Assembly: GCF_003023845.1 (NCBI RefSeq)
Contig: NZ_PYFT01000001.1
Coordinates: 2,728,001-2,792,000, forward strand
Reading direction: 5' to 3'
DNA length: 64,000 nucleotides
Source: Adhaeribacter arboris
GTDB taxonomy: Bacteria > Bacteroidota > Bacteroidia > Cytophagales > Hymenobacteraceae
Shown here: positions 7,660 to 15,892 of the stretch, one piece after another
How positions within the stretch are numbered: the first letter of the stretch is position 1
Layout of the letters: each line of letters opens with the position of its first letter
Notes under the pieces: generated by a model
The model's input: only the letters and a program-made list of their open reading frames with translations
What the model was told of the DNA's origin: nothing
Database searches by the model: none
Made by a program: the position numbers and the translations under genes

Positions 7660-10600
7660 ATGAAAAAACTTTCCTTAATATTTCTTTCTTTTCTATTAGT
7701 TTCGGGCAGTTTAAAAGCCCAGACTAAAGTCGATAACCGGACTATTTCTACCCGCATTGCCGATGTTTTGGCGCAGTTCCCGGCCCAAGATGCCCAGCAA
7801 TTAGCTACCAACATGAACGAGGTGGGTGCCTTGGGAGAAGCCGGCTTAGTAGAAATAGCTAAAATGCTGGTTCCCCCTGGTCAAGGGGATAATTCTAAAA
7901 TACAATATGCTTTAGGCGGTTTTTCTTATTATGTAACACAGGGCAACCGCGAAAATCTACGAGCCATGGCGGCCAATGCCTACGTGAAAGCTTTGGACCA
8001 GGTAACCGATCCGATCAATAAAACTTTTTTAATTTTTCAGCTGCAAATGGTCGGTAAAGACGAAGCCGTAGCAGCTCTAATTAAAAACTTGGGAAACGAT
8101 CAGGTTTGTGGTCCGGCTGCCCGGGCGCTGGTTAAAATAAATACCGCATCGGCCAAAACAGCTTTATTAAATGCCTTGTCCCAATCTCAAGGAACTTGCC
8201 AAATGTCGTTAGTAGAGGCGTTAGGTGATTCGCGCGATGCGGCCGCTGTATCGGCTATCAGTAAATTAGTTAGCAGCAGCGATCCGAAAATGAAAAAAGT
8301 GGCGCTTTTTGCCTTAGCTAACATTGGGGACCCTGCCGCCGAACCGGTATTAGCCGCCGAAGCCGAAAAAGCAGGTTTTGCTTACCAGAATGCCAATGCC
8401 ACGGCCGCTTATCTGCGTTGGGCCGAAACCATGCTCGCCGCCGGCAATAAAAGCCAGGTAGAGAAAATGGCGCAAACTTTATTAAGCAAAACTACTCAGG
8501 ATAACCAGGTTCCTACCCGCATTGCGGCTTTAAAATTTTTGGTCAGAATTCAGGGAGAGCAGAGTTTACCTTTATTGTTAACCGCCGCGAACGATAATAA
8601 TCAAGCCTACCGGGTAGCAGCCTTAACCCAAGCGACCGAATTTAAAACCGGCACCTCGGAGTGGTTAACTGCCCTGAAAAAAGCTAAACCAGCCGCCAAA
8701 GCAGATATTATTAATTTTTTTGGTATCCGTCAGGATGCGGCGGCTTTACCGGCCTTGCTTAAAGCCGTAAAAAATAAAAAACAAGATGTTAAAGTAGCCG
8801 CCATAATTGCCGCCGGAAAAGTAGGTCAGGAAGCCGCTTTGCCAGCTATTATAAAAGCCATGCGCAAAGGAGATTCTACGGTGGTGCAGACAGCCCAAAC
8901 GGCAATTCTCACCATGAAAGGTACCAATGTAGTGCCACAGGTAAGCCAAGCCTTGCCAAAGATGAAAGAACCTGCCCGGGCAGCCTTATTAGAAGTTTTA
9001 GGATCGCGAAAAGCTTCCGAGCAAATTAATGTGGTACTGGCTCAGGCTAAAAGCAAAAATCCGGAAGTAGAGTTAGCGGCCTTAACCGCCTTAAAAGATA
9101 TGGCTACCCAGGAGAATTTAACCTCTTTGTATCCCTTGTTATTAGCTGCTGACCGGCCGGAAGAAGTAACCGTTATGCAGGAGGCCATTTACAACGCCGT
9201 AAAAGGTGAAAGCGATAAAGCCAAGCAGACCGATATTATCCTGCAGCAAATGGCGCAGGCGCCCGCCGATAAAAAATTATTGTATTATTCGGTTTTAAGC
9301 AAAATTGGTGGTAAAAAAGCCCTACAAACCGTAGTTACTAACTTTAAATCCGGGAACGATGAAACCAAGAAAGCCGCTTTTGCCGCTTTAGGCAACTGGA
9401 CGGATTTTAGCGCGGCCACTGAAATCTTTAATATTGCGCAATCTGATCCAAATTCATCTTATTTTGACCAGGCTTTGCGGGGATATGTTCGTCAGGTAAG
9501 TACAGCTAAATTCCCGGCAGAGCAAAAATTATTGCTGTTAACCAAAGTAATGGATATTGCCAAAACCAGCGATCAAAAAACCGTTATCCTGCGCGAAGTA
9601 GGTAAAAGCCCAACTTATTTATCGTTGTTACTAGCCGGTAAATATTTAGACGATCCGGCTTTAAACCAGGTAGCCGCCGATGCTGTTACCAACATTGCTT
9701 TAAATAACAAAAACATTTTCGGGCAGGATGTACGCGATTTGCTGAACAAAGCAATGAGTGCCATGCAAGGCGCCGAAGTAGAATATACCAAAGCAAACAT
9801 CCGCAAGTTACTCGACGAAATGCCCAAAGAACCCGGTTTTGTATCTATGTTTAACGGCACAGATTTAACTGGCTGGAAAGGTTTAGTAGCTGACCCTATT
9901 AAGCGGTCGAAAATGGATGCGAAGACTTTGGCCGCCGCCCAACAAAAAGCCGATGAGCAAATGCGGCAAGATTGGCAGGTTAAGAACGGCGAAATTGTAT
10001 TTGTTGGAAAAGGGTTTGATAACCTGACTACCGTAAAAAAATACGCTGATTTTGAAATGCTAGTGGATTGGAAAATCTACGACGACGGGAAAAAAGAAGG
10101 CGATGCCGGTATTTACCTACGCGGTACTCCGCAAGTGCAGATGTGGGACACGGCCCGCGTGAAAGACGGCGCTCAGGTAGGTTCCGGGGGTTTGTACAAC
10201 AATAAGGTAAATCCTAGTAAGCCATTGAAAGTAGCGGATAATCCTTTGGGCGAATGGAATAACTTTCGGATTCTGATGCAAGGAGATCGGGTAACCGTTT
10301 ACCTGAATGGCGAACTGGTAACCGATAACGTAATTTTGGAAAATTATTGGGATGCCAAGCTGCCGATATTCCCCCAAGAACAAATTGAACTGCAGGCGCA
10401 CGGTTCACCAGTTGGTTACCGCAACCTATATATCCGGGAAATTCCTCGCCCCAAACCTTACCAGCTGAGTGCAGCTGAAGAAAAAGAAGGGTATAAAATT
10501 TTGTTTGATGGCACCAACATGCACGAGTGGCAAGGCAATACCATTGATTACACCATTGATGCAGGCACTATGTTGGTTTCACCGAAGCCAGGCAGCCGGG

Positions 10601-11082
10601 GAAATTTATACACGAAAGATCAATACAGCGACTTTGTTTTCCGGTTTGAGTTCCAATTAACTCCTGGAGCTAATAATGGATTAGGAATTAGAGCGCCTTT
10701 AGAAGGCGATGCCGCCTACACCGGTATCGAATTACAAATCTTAGACAACGAAGCGGATATTTACAAAGCTTTACAACCTTACCAATACCACGGCTCGGCC
10801 TACGGTATTTTGCCCGCTAAACGCGGGTACCTAAAGCCAATAGGCGAGTGGAACTACCAGGAAGTAATGGTAAAGGGTCCGAAAATAAAAGTAATTCTAA
10901 ACGGTACTACCATCTTAGATGGCGACCTAACCGAAGCCCGCAAAAACGGCACCGCCGATCATAAAGATCATCCGGGCATCAATCGCGACTCAGGTTATAT
11001 TGGTTTTCTGGGCCATGGCTCTACTTTAGCTTTCCGGAACATCCGGATTAAAGATTTAAGCAAGAAATTAGCCGTTAAATAA
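7660..11082 (+). CDS. Secreted HEAT-repeat protein with two C-terminal DUF1080 domains
   Basis: 1140 residues from the chosen ATG at 7660, which begins a clean signal peptide (MKKLSLIFLSFLLVSGSLKAQ). The ORF stays open to an ATG at 7546, but that start lies inside a dispersed repeat. Residues about 50-700 are Ala/Leu-rich helical repeats of the HEAT type (for example VVQTAQTAILTMKGTNVVPQ). Two DUF1080 (3-keto-disaccharide hydrolase, concanavalin-like) domains follow, near 724-930 (FVSMFNGTDLTGWKG) and 943-1135 (ILFDGTNMHEWQG). Single DUF1080 proteins hydrolyse 3-keto-glycosides; two on one HEAT scaffold is less usual. It follows the Gfo/Idh gene in the same direction. Confidence 0.88.
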   Translation: MKKLSLIFLSFLLVSGSLKAQTKVDNRTISTRIADVLAQFPAQDAQQLATNMNEVGALGEAGLVEIAKMLVPPGQGDNSKIQYALGGFSYYVTQGNRENLRAMAANAYVKALDQVTDPINKTFLIFQLQMVGKDEAVAALIKNLGNDQVCGPAARALVKINTASAKTALLNALSQSQGTCQMSLVEALGDSRDAAAVSAISKLVSSSDPKMKKVALFALANIGDPAAEPVLAAEAEKAGFAYQNANATAAYLRWAETMLAAGNKSQVEKMAQTLLSKTTQDNQVPTRIAALKFLVRIQGEQSLPLLLTAANDNNQAYRVAALTQATEFKTGTSEWLTALKKAKPAAKADIINFFGIRQDAAALPALLKAVKNKKQDVKVAAIIAAGKVGQEAALPAIIKAMRKGDSTVVQTAQTAILTMKGTNVVPQVSQALPKMKEPARAALLEVLGSRKASEQINVVLAQAKSKNPEVELAALTALKDMATQENLTSLYPLLLAADRPEEVTVMQEAIYNAVKGESDKAKQTDIILQQMAQAPADKKLLYYSVLSKIGGKKALQTVVTNFKSGNDETKKAAFAALGNWTDFSAATEIFNIAQSDPNSSYFDQALRGYVRQVSTAKFPAEQKLLLLTKVMDIAKTSDQKTVILREVGKSPTYLSLLLAGKYLDDPALNQVAADAVTNIALNNKNIFGQDVRDLLNKAMSAMQGAEVEYTKANIRKLLDEMPKEPGFVSMFNGTDLTGWKGLVADPIKRSKMDAKTLAAAQQKADEQMRQDWQVKNGEIVFVGKGFDNLTTVKKYADFEMLVDWKIYDDGKKEGDAGIYLRGTPQVQMWDTARVKDGAQVGSGGLYNNKVNPSKPLKVADNPLGEWNNFRILMQGDRVTVYLNGELVTDNVILENYWDAKLPIFPQEQIELQAHGSPVGYRNLYIREIPRPKPYQLSAAEEKEGYKILFDGTNMHEWQGNTIDYTIDAGTMLVSPKPGSRGNLYTKDQYSDFVFRFEFQLTPGANNGLGIRAPLEGDAAYTGIELQILDNEADIYKALQPYQYHGSAYGILPAKRGYLKPIGEWNYQEVMVKGPKIKVILNGTTILDGDLTEARKNGTADHKDHPGINRDSGYIGFLGHGSTLAFRNIRIKDLSKKLAVK

Positions 11083-11088
11083 TATTTT

Positions 11089-11153
11089 ATCTGTCCTGCA
11101 ACAAGAAACTATAGCTCAGCAGCAAATTAGTTGTTTCCTGCTGCAGGACAGAT
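11089..11153. terminator. Long hairpin after the HEAT/DUF1080 gene, repeat-like
   Basis: Perfect 12-bp arms ATCTGTCCTGCA (11089-11100) and TGCAGGACAGAT (11142-11153) enclose GAAACTATAGCT...TTAGTTGTTTC. It begins 7 bp after the stop codon. There is no T-run, so it may stop transcription or protect the 3' end. The inner part resembles the hairpin at 29673-29728, while the outer arms differ. Confidence 0.55.
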
Positions 11154-11811
11154 GATTTAAATATTGTTGTTATAAAATTTCCTAGCTACAACTTTAGAGA
11201 TAAGGTTAATTTTGATCGAAATCAATAAAAAATTTCACCTTCCATTTACTCACAACAAAGAAATTAGAAGTGCAACGGTGCTTTTAGGTTCTCCCTCCCA
11301 AGTAAGCCTAAGTAAATTATTTTAATCGCCCTACCCAGTAAAATTATCACATAACATTATAGTAGTTATTTCCGGATTGTTGGATTTTATAAGCCGAACA
11401 ACGAACAACTACTGACAACTTTTCAATTAGTTAAAGTTGCTATTTAAATTTTGCTTTTACCAGGTAAAGCAAAAGCTTACCTGGTAAAAACAGGTTATGG
11501 AATGAATAACCTTTTTCATTGAAATTCTTGCCGGCTTGGGGGTAGCCAGTTTGGGAAACACCCGTAAATTCGGGCTTTAAATATTTGCTTATTGTTCCCG
11601 CCGATAGTAGGTAGCTTGCCGTTCTTTTTTTCTAAAAAAATACAGATTGAAAACAGAAGCTCAAAAAGTTCTGGCTTGCTTCTTTAAGGAATAATACGTA
11701 TACAATCCATCTCCCATTTTTAAACAACTTAGTTCGACTTCCTGGCAACTATTTCCCCTACCCTTTCCGTCTTGTGGTAAACTATTATCCTGCCATTAAA
11801 CCACTAGAGCT
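11154..11811. other. Gene-free, AT-rich gap of about 650 bp
   Basis: No credible coding region on either strand. The only clear structure is the hairpin at 11455-11489. Otherwise I see nothing distinctive. Confidence 0.6.
11455..11489. terminator. Symmetrical terminator-like hairpin
   Basis: TTTTACCAGGTAA and TTACCTGGTAAAA form a 13-bp stem around a short purine-rich loop, with T or A tracts at both ends. It could act in either direction. It lies in the gap between the HEAT/DUF1080 gene and the first small gene. Confidence 0.55.
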
Positions 11812-12060
11812 ATGCTGAATTTAAAAGACTTCAATCATTTAACCCATTTAGAAAAAATGGTGTATCTTAAAAAATGGGGAACGTATTTAGCTATTCGCCG
11901 GACTAATGTATTTGAGATTAAGCTCTATTATTTGCATAATTTCTATGTAGAACTTTATTGCCGGCCTGCTTATGGCACCTGTGAATACATTGGCAATTTT
12001 CAGGATACTACCATGCTGGAACCATACCTGAATAAGATTAAACTAGATATATATTCTTAG
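11812..12060 (+). CDS. Small protein, paralogue of the product at 12468
   Basis: 82 residues, no signal peptide or membrane segment. I do not recognise a named family. It shares a layout with the 83-residue product at 12468: an N-terminal NLxDF, a central aromatic block (KLYYLHNFYVELYCRPA here, CLYTMGRFFAEVWYRAD there) and a C-terminal 'MLEPYL' motif followed by about ten residues. The pattern of alternating aromatic strands suggests a small beta-rich fold (inference). The match between the two supports both being real genes. Function unknown. Confidence 0.65.
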   Translation: MLNLKDFNHLTHLEKMVYLKKWGTYLAIRRTNVFEIKLYYLHNFYVELYCRPAYGTCEYIGNFQDTTMLEPYLNKIKLDIYS

Positions 12061-12139
12061 GTTTGTCTTCGGTAAATTGTATGTTAATTTTACAACCCCG
12101 GAACCTGTTGTAATAGGCTCAGGCAATTATAAATCTTCA

Positions 12140-12169
12140 CAAATTAGTTTAACCATTTAAACTAATTTG
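12140..12169. terminator. Perfect 12-bp hairpin
   Basis: CAAATTAGTTTA (12140-12151) and TAAACTAATTTG (12158-12169) form a perfect stem with a 6-nt loop about 80 bp after the small gene at 11812. It is AT-rich and has no T-run, so terminator function is uncertain. Confidence 0.4.
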
Positions 12170-12350
12170 GGTACCGGCAAACTCTTTACCCATTCCTCCC
12201 TGACCTACCTTATTCCCGAGTAATTAGCGGATAAAAAATGGCCATTTGTCTCGTGGAATAATTTTATCGTAAAAGTTTTTATTCCCGCCTCTAAAAACGT
12301 AGTCTGGCATAATATTTATAATTACATATATAAATCATAATCAATATAAT

Positions 12351-12440
12351 ATGCTAAAATCTTTACTCACTTTTACTCTAATTCTCGTATTTATAGCTGG
12401 TTCTAAAAAGAACGAGGAAAAGGACAATCTTTTTATCTAA
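12351..12440 (+). pseudogene. Lipoprotein-like stub of 29 codons
   Basis: The ORF starts MLKSLLTFTLILVFIAGS and is followed by KKNEEKDNLFI and a stop. The N-terminus looks like a Bacteroidetes lipoprotein signal, but the lipobox Cys position holds Ser (TCT where TGT would give Cys), and the reading frame ends soon after. It may be the decayed remnant of a lipoprotein gene, or a short secreted peptide. Confidence 0.35.
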
Positions 12441-12467
12441 TTTCTATCCATTTATACGTAAGCCATT

Positions 12468-12719
12468 ATGAATTTATACGATTTTTTTAGTTGCGATCAC
12501 GAGGAACGGGCAGAGTTAGTTTGTACCCAGGGCGAGTTAGTAATAGTTCGTGGAAGCGGGGCTTACCGTATTTGTCTTTATACCATGGGCAGATTTTTTG
12601 CGGAAGTATGGTACCGGGCAGACAATAACGAGGTAGATCTGGTAAGAGGCTTTAAATCTTTGGATATGCTGGAGCCTTACCTGGAGTTGGTAAACTTATC
12701 GGAAATAACAGAAGATTAG
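12468..12719 (+). CDS. Small protein, paralogue of the product at 11812
   Basis: 83 residues, acidic C-terminus, no membrane segment. It shares NLxDF at the start, an aromatic-rich centre (YTMGRFFAEVWYRAD) and MLEPYL near the end with the 11812 product, while most other positions differ, indicating an old duplication. Its stop codon is 2 bp before the start of the tiny membrane protein at 12722, so the two are probably cotranscribed. No named family recognised. Confidence 0.65.
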   Translation: MNLYDFFSCDHEERAELVCTQGELVIVRGSGAYRICLYTMGRFFAEVWYRADNNEVDLVRGFKSLDMLEPYLELVNLSEITED

Positions 12720-12721
12720 TG

Positions 12722-12847
12722 ATGAACGAATATCAGTGGATAGTAGCAGTAACCGTAATTGCCTGGTTAATCTGGGTTAGCATAGAATGGTTAAAGCAGC
12801 GATGGACATCGAAACCAAATAATCGGCGTAAATACAAAAGCTTATAA
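12722..12847 (+). CDS. Predicted 41-residue single-span membrane protein
   Basis: ATG at 12722, stop at 12845-12847. After MNEYQ, residues about 6-22 (WIVAVTVIAWLIWVSIE) form a hydrophobic segment rich in Trp, and the C-terminus is strongly basic (KQRWTSKPNNRRKYK), which would keep it inside the cell. It starts 2 bp after the preceding stop, suggesting translational coupling. Too short for homology by eye; the call rests on composition and spacing. Confidence 0.5.
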   Translation: MNEYQWIVAVTVIAWLIWVSIEWLKQRWTSKPNNRRKYKSL

Positions 12848-12878
12848 CTATTTAATTTAAAATTTTCTTAAAGATATT

Positions 12879-12920
12879 TTCCGGCAAAGATCAATACCTT
12901 GAGTTTGTTCTTTGCCGGAA
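12879..12920. repeat. Perfect 12-bp inverted repeat
   Basis: TTCCGGCAAAGA (12879-12890) and TCTTTGCCGGAA (12909-12920) face each other across 18 bp, about 30 bp after the tiny membrane protein. It may form a hairpin in the mRNA 3' end just before the terminator, or act as a binding site. Confidence 0.5.
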
Positions 12921-12936
12921 TTACGATCCTAAAAAA

Positions 12937-12966
12937 TAAAAAGCCACTCTCCCGGGTGGCTTTTTT
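12937..12966 (+). terminator. Rho-independent terminator
   Basis: An A-run, then GCCAC/GTGGC arms around TCTCCCGG, then six T residues. This is a textbook terminator closing the small-gene transcript (12468-12847). Confidence 0.85.
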
Positions 12967-13209
12967 CATTTCCAATGTTGTAATAATTTAAAAATTATCG
13001 GCTTACCATTTCCGATTTTTAGCATCTTTGCTTTATATTTAAGTATGTTTAACCATTCAGGCAGATACTAAGTAAGAAAAAGGTTAAAGTTAAACATTAT
13101 TTTTACCGGCTTGTTTACCGAAGAAGTTACAGTTGATTTTGGCGGATAGTTCTAAATTTTACGTAGTTTTCCGCTGCTTTACCTGTTAGTCTATTTTACC
13201 TGTACAGCT

Positions 13210-13665
13210 ATGGGACTTTTTGATATTGTATTAAACCCAACTCAACCGCCAATCATCTATACTCCCAAGTCTGAACCCGAAGCCTGGTTAGCCATTATGT
13301 TTAGCTGCATGGCAGTAGATGAAGATATTTCTGAGGCCGAGACGAATAAACTTTCTCAGATAATGGTGGCTAAAACTCTTTTCCAGAACATAGACAAAGT
13401 AGCGCTGTACGAAAAGGTTATGAACCTGCAATTGCAACTGGGCAGTAAAGAACTTATCGATCGAAGCGTAGAAAAAGTGGCGGAGGAAAATAAACCTACC
13501 TTATTTGCTCTTATCGTAGAGTTATTGTTAGCCGATGGCATCTTGGCCGATAAAGAAAAGGAAATTACCGACTACCTGGCCAGCGCTTTGGATTTAGAGG
13601 AACACCTGGCGACAAAAATTATCCAGGTAATTTTGATAAAAAACAAAGATAATATTCAACTCTGA
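13210..13665 (+). CDS. TerB-like helical protein
   Basis: 151 residues, all-helical by composition. Two similar segments, EAWLAIMFSCMAVDEDISEAE (about 24-44) and LFALIVELLLADGILADKEKE (about 98-118), each carry the acidic 'A-DG/E-I-s/d-E' turn seen in TerB (tellurite-resistance B-like) domains, which bind metal or act as small adaptor modules. No signal peptide. It stands alone with its own upstream gap and no other Ter genes, so a direct role in tellurite resistance is not supported. Domain call by pattern, moderately sure. Confidence 0.65.
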   Translation: MGLFDIVLNPTQPPIIYTPKSEPEAWLAIMFSCMAVDEDISEAETNKLSQIMVAKTLFQNIDKVALYEKVMNLQLQLGSKELIDRSVEKVAEENKPTLFALIVELLLADGILADKEKEITDYLASALDLEEHLATKIIQVILIKNKDNIQL

Positions 13666-13815
13666 TGGCCCTACCTATAGCGCTATAAAACTTACTTCCA
13701 TTTACGTACTCGAAAGAGAAACGGAAATACATTTAAAGAAATATTTAGTTTTTAGAGCCATTAGCAAGTTCTACGAAAGTTAAAGGAATCCACTGCTACT
13801 AAGAACAACTAAAAA

Positions 13816-14240
13816 TTAAGCTTCCTCCGAAGGTACGAACCACTCCATGGCCTTGGCGCTGGTAGTAAAGTTTTTAAATGCAATAGGTAATTTAAGTTCT
13901 CGCCTAAGCTCGCTGGAAAGCTTAGCCGAATTTTCTTCTCACTTTTTATCGGATGTTCCTACCCACGCTACCTTCTTTAAATTAGTATTCATTAAATCCA
14001 TCCCGAAGCGAAGAGTAATGGTTTTATAGACATCCTCTTCCACCTCAATAATTGATTTGCTCGAATCTAACAGCAGATTTTTATGTGGTAATTTCTAATA
14101 TTTTCCACAATAAGATTTAAGCAAAAACTCACTTCCGACATCCCAAATTCCCGGACATCCGGCATACTGGTTATCAGAACGTCCTTTGCCGGACTATAAT
14201 CAAGCGTAATAATCGTACTATAAAGGAGCAAGTATTTAAT
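13816..14240 (-). pseudogene. Broken STAS/SpoIIAA-like small-protein gene
   Basis: On the minus strand a coding-like path runs from about 14240 (ATT AAA TAC TTG, possibly a lost ATG) through TLDYSPAKDVLITSMPDVREFG, then shifts frame at an A-tract near 14090, continues as LLLDSSKSIIEVEEDVYKTI and KKVAWVGTS, meets an in-frame TGA, and ends ELKLPIAFKNFTTSAKAMEWF before a TAA at 13816-13818. The layout resembles the roughly 130-residue STAS-like proteins common in Hymenobacteraceae (from memory). At least three lesions are needed, so decay is likelier than sequencing error. Confidence 0.55.
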
Positions 14241-14299
14241 CGTTTACAGACAAATAAGCAAAATTACTATTTTAAAATCACTACTTTTCTACCAGGTTT

Positions 14300-14527
14300 A
14301 CTCAGTGCTTAATCAAATTAAAAATTAGAAAGGATGAATGAGAAGGCCAGACTAAAAAGGGGATAAAGCTAGAATTGGTACCAACTTTATTTCTACAAAT
14401 TAAATTGGAATAGCACAAGTACTTCTCCAAAGTAGATAGTAAAATAAGGCTTATGGATGAAGTAAATAGAAGAAGCACCCAATCCTCATTCATCCTTTCT
14501 AATTTTTAATTTAATTAAGCACTAAGT
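14300..14527. mobile_element. MITE-like foldback element with about 42-bp terminal inverted repeats
   Basis: The left end (ACTCAGTGCTTAATC..., 14300 on) and the reverse complement of the right end (ACTTAGTGCTTAATT..., from 14527) match over about 42 bp with two differences, both ending in GGATGAATGA. The roughly 145-bp centre has no credible gene. Size, long near-perfect TIRs and absence of a transposase suggest a non-autonomous transposon. A target duplication is not obvious. Confidence 0.7.
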
Positions 14528-14699
14528 TAAAGATGGCGTTCCCTTTATCCCACTTTATAAATATCGGAATCCTACAGCTAATGAATTAATACTTCTGATT
14601 ATCAAACAAGTAAAATAGTGTTGTAACGAAAGCCGGCCTTCCTCGTCCTAAATTTTATGATACATAACTATTTATAAATCAATATATTACTTTATAATT

Positions 14700-15599
14700 A
14701 TGAAAGAAAACGAGGAAAACCAATCTGCTATGCAAAACCCCCAGGAGCAGTATCCGCAACCACCTTTCTCGGAGAAAGAACAATCTGTACCCGGTACCGA
14801 GGCCGAAATGCAAACCAAGCCCGATCACGGCGAAGACTCTTATCAGGGATGCGGAAAACTGACCGGGCGAAAAGCAATTATTACGGGCGGAGATTCGGGA
14901 ATTGGGCGGGCGGTTGCGATAGCTTTTGCCCGCGAAGGAGCAGATGTACTCATTTCTTATTTGAACGAAGACGAAGACGCCCGGGAAACGGCTAAATACG
15001 TGGAAGCGGCTGGCCGCAAAGCCGTTTTGGTACCCGGTGATATTAGCGAAGAAACCCATTGTAAACACGTCGTTCAACGCGCAGTAGAAGAACTCGGCGG
15101 ACTCGACATACTGGTAAATAATGCGGCTTTCCAGATGGAACGGGAAAGCTTGCAGGAAATTTCAACCGAAGAATGGGACCGGACGTTTAAAACCAATATT
15201 TATTCGATGTTTTATTTGTGCAAGGCCGCCGAACCGTACCTGAAACCGGGGAGCACCGTCGTTAATACTACTTCCGTTAATGCTTACAAAGCTCCTCCTA
15301 AATTAATACCGTATTCGGCAACGAAAGCGGCTATTCAAAATTTTACGGCTAGTACGGCCCAGCTTTGGGCAGATAAAGGTATCCGGGTAAATTGCGTAGC
15401 TCCCGGTCCTATCTGGACGCCCCTTATTCCTGCTACTATGTCGCCGGACCATGTTAAAAACTTTGGCGAAAGTGTACCCCTGAAACGGGCCGGTCAGCCG
15501 GCGGAACTGGCGCCCATTTTTGTTTTATTAGCTTCACAAGACTCTAGTTACATGACGGGCTCTACGGTGCAAGTAACGGGTGGTTATCCAACTATCTAA
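14700..15599 (+). CDS. Stress-type SDR oxidoreductase (YghA/GSP39-like)
   Basis: 299 residues. A hydrophilic N-terminal extension of about 50 residues rich in Glu, Gln and Pro precedes a classical short-chain dehydrogenase: nucleotide-binding TGGDSGIG at 62-69, NNAA at 140-143, and catalytic Y205xxxK209 in PYSATKAA. The extension ending in GCGKLTGRKAIITGGDSGIG is typical of the B. subtilis general-stress-protein-39 and E. coli YghA group, NAD(P)H-dependent oxidoreductases of uncertain substrate. The gene is monocistronic, bounded by the MITE-like element upstream and a gap downstream. Confidence 0.88.
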   Translation: MKENEENQSAMQNPQEQYPQPPFSEKEQSVPGTEAEMQTKPDHGEDSYQGCGKLTGRKAIITGGDSGIGRAVAIAFAREGADVLISYLNEDEDARETAKYVEAAGRKAVLVPGDISEETHCKHVVQRAVEELGGLDILVNNAAFQMERESLQEISTEEWDRTFKTNIYSMFYLCKAAEPYLKPGSTVVNTTSVNAYKAPPKLIPYSATKAAIQNFTASTAQLWADKGIRVNCVAPGPIWTPLIPATMSPDHVKNFGESVPLKRAGQPAELAPIFVLLASQDSSYMTGSTVQVTGGYPTI

Positions 15600-15892
15600 G
15601 CGGGTAAGTTAAAAGTGGTATTTTCAAAATTTAACAATTTCCGGCCAGGAACAGGCGTTTCCTTATCGGTTAAGGGAACAACACTGCAAAAAATACTTTC
15701 GCAAGGTGGGTTCGACACAAAAATAGCTTATTTTTCCGTCAGCTGGTGAGGATATAATTGAAACAGAACAAATGAAGTAGTTGCTAGAGAAGGTTACTCT
15801 ATTGAATTTAGTACTATTTTAGATTTGTTTGTCAGTAGCTATTCCCTTCTACCAATAGGACCTTTTTAAGATGCCAAACAAAGTGCTCCTAA

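Noticed and set aside
13847-14029. Plus-strand ORF of 60 codons
   Set aside because: It is antisense to the broken STAS-like gene, which explains its open frame.
14302-14493. 63-codon ORF in the foldback element
   Set aside because: Composed mainly of terminal inverted repeat sequence; no domain or start signal.
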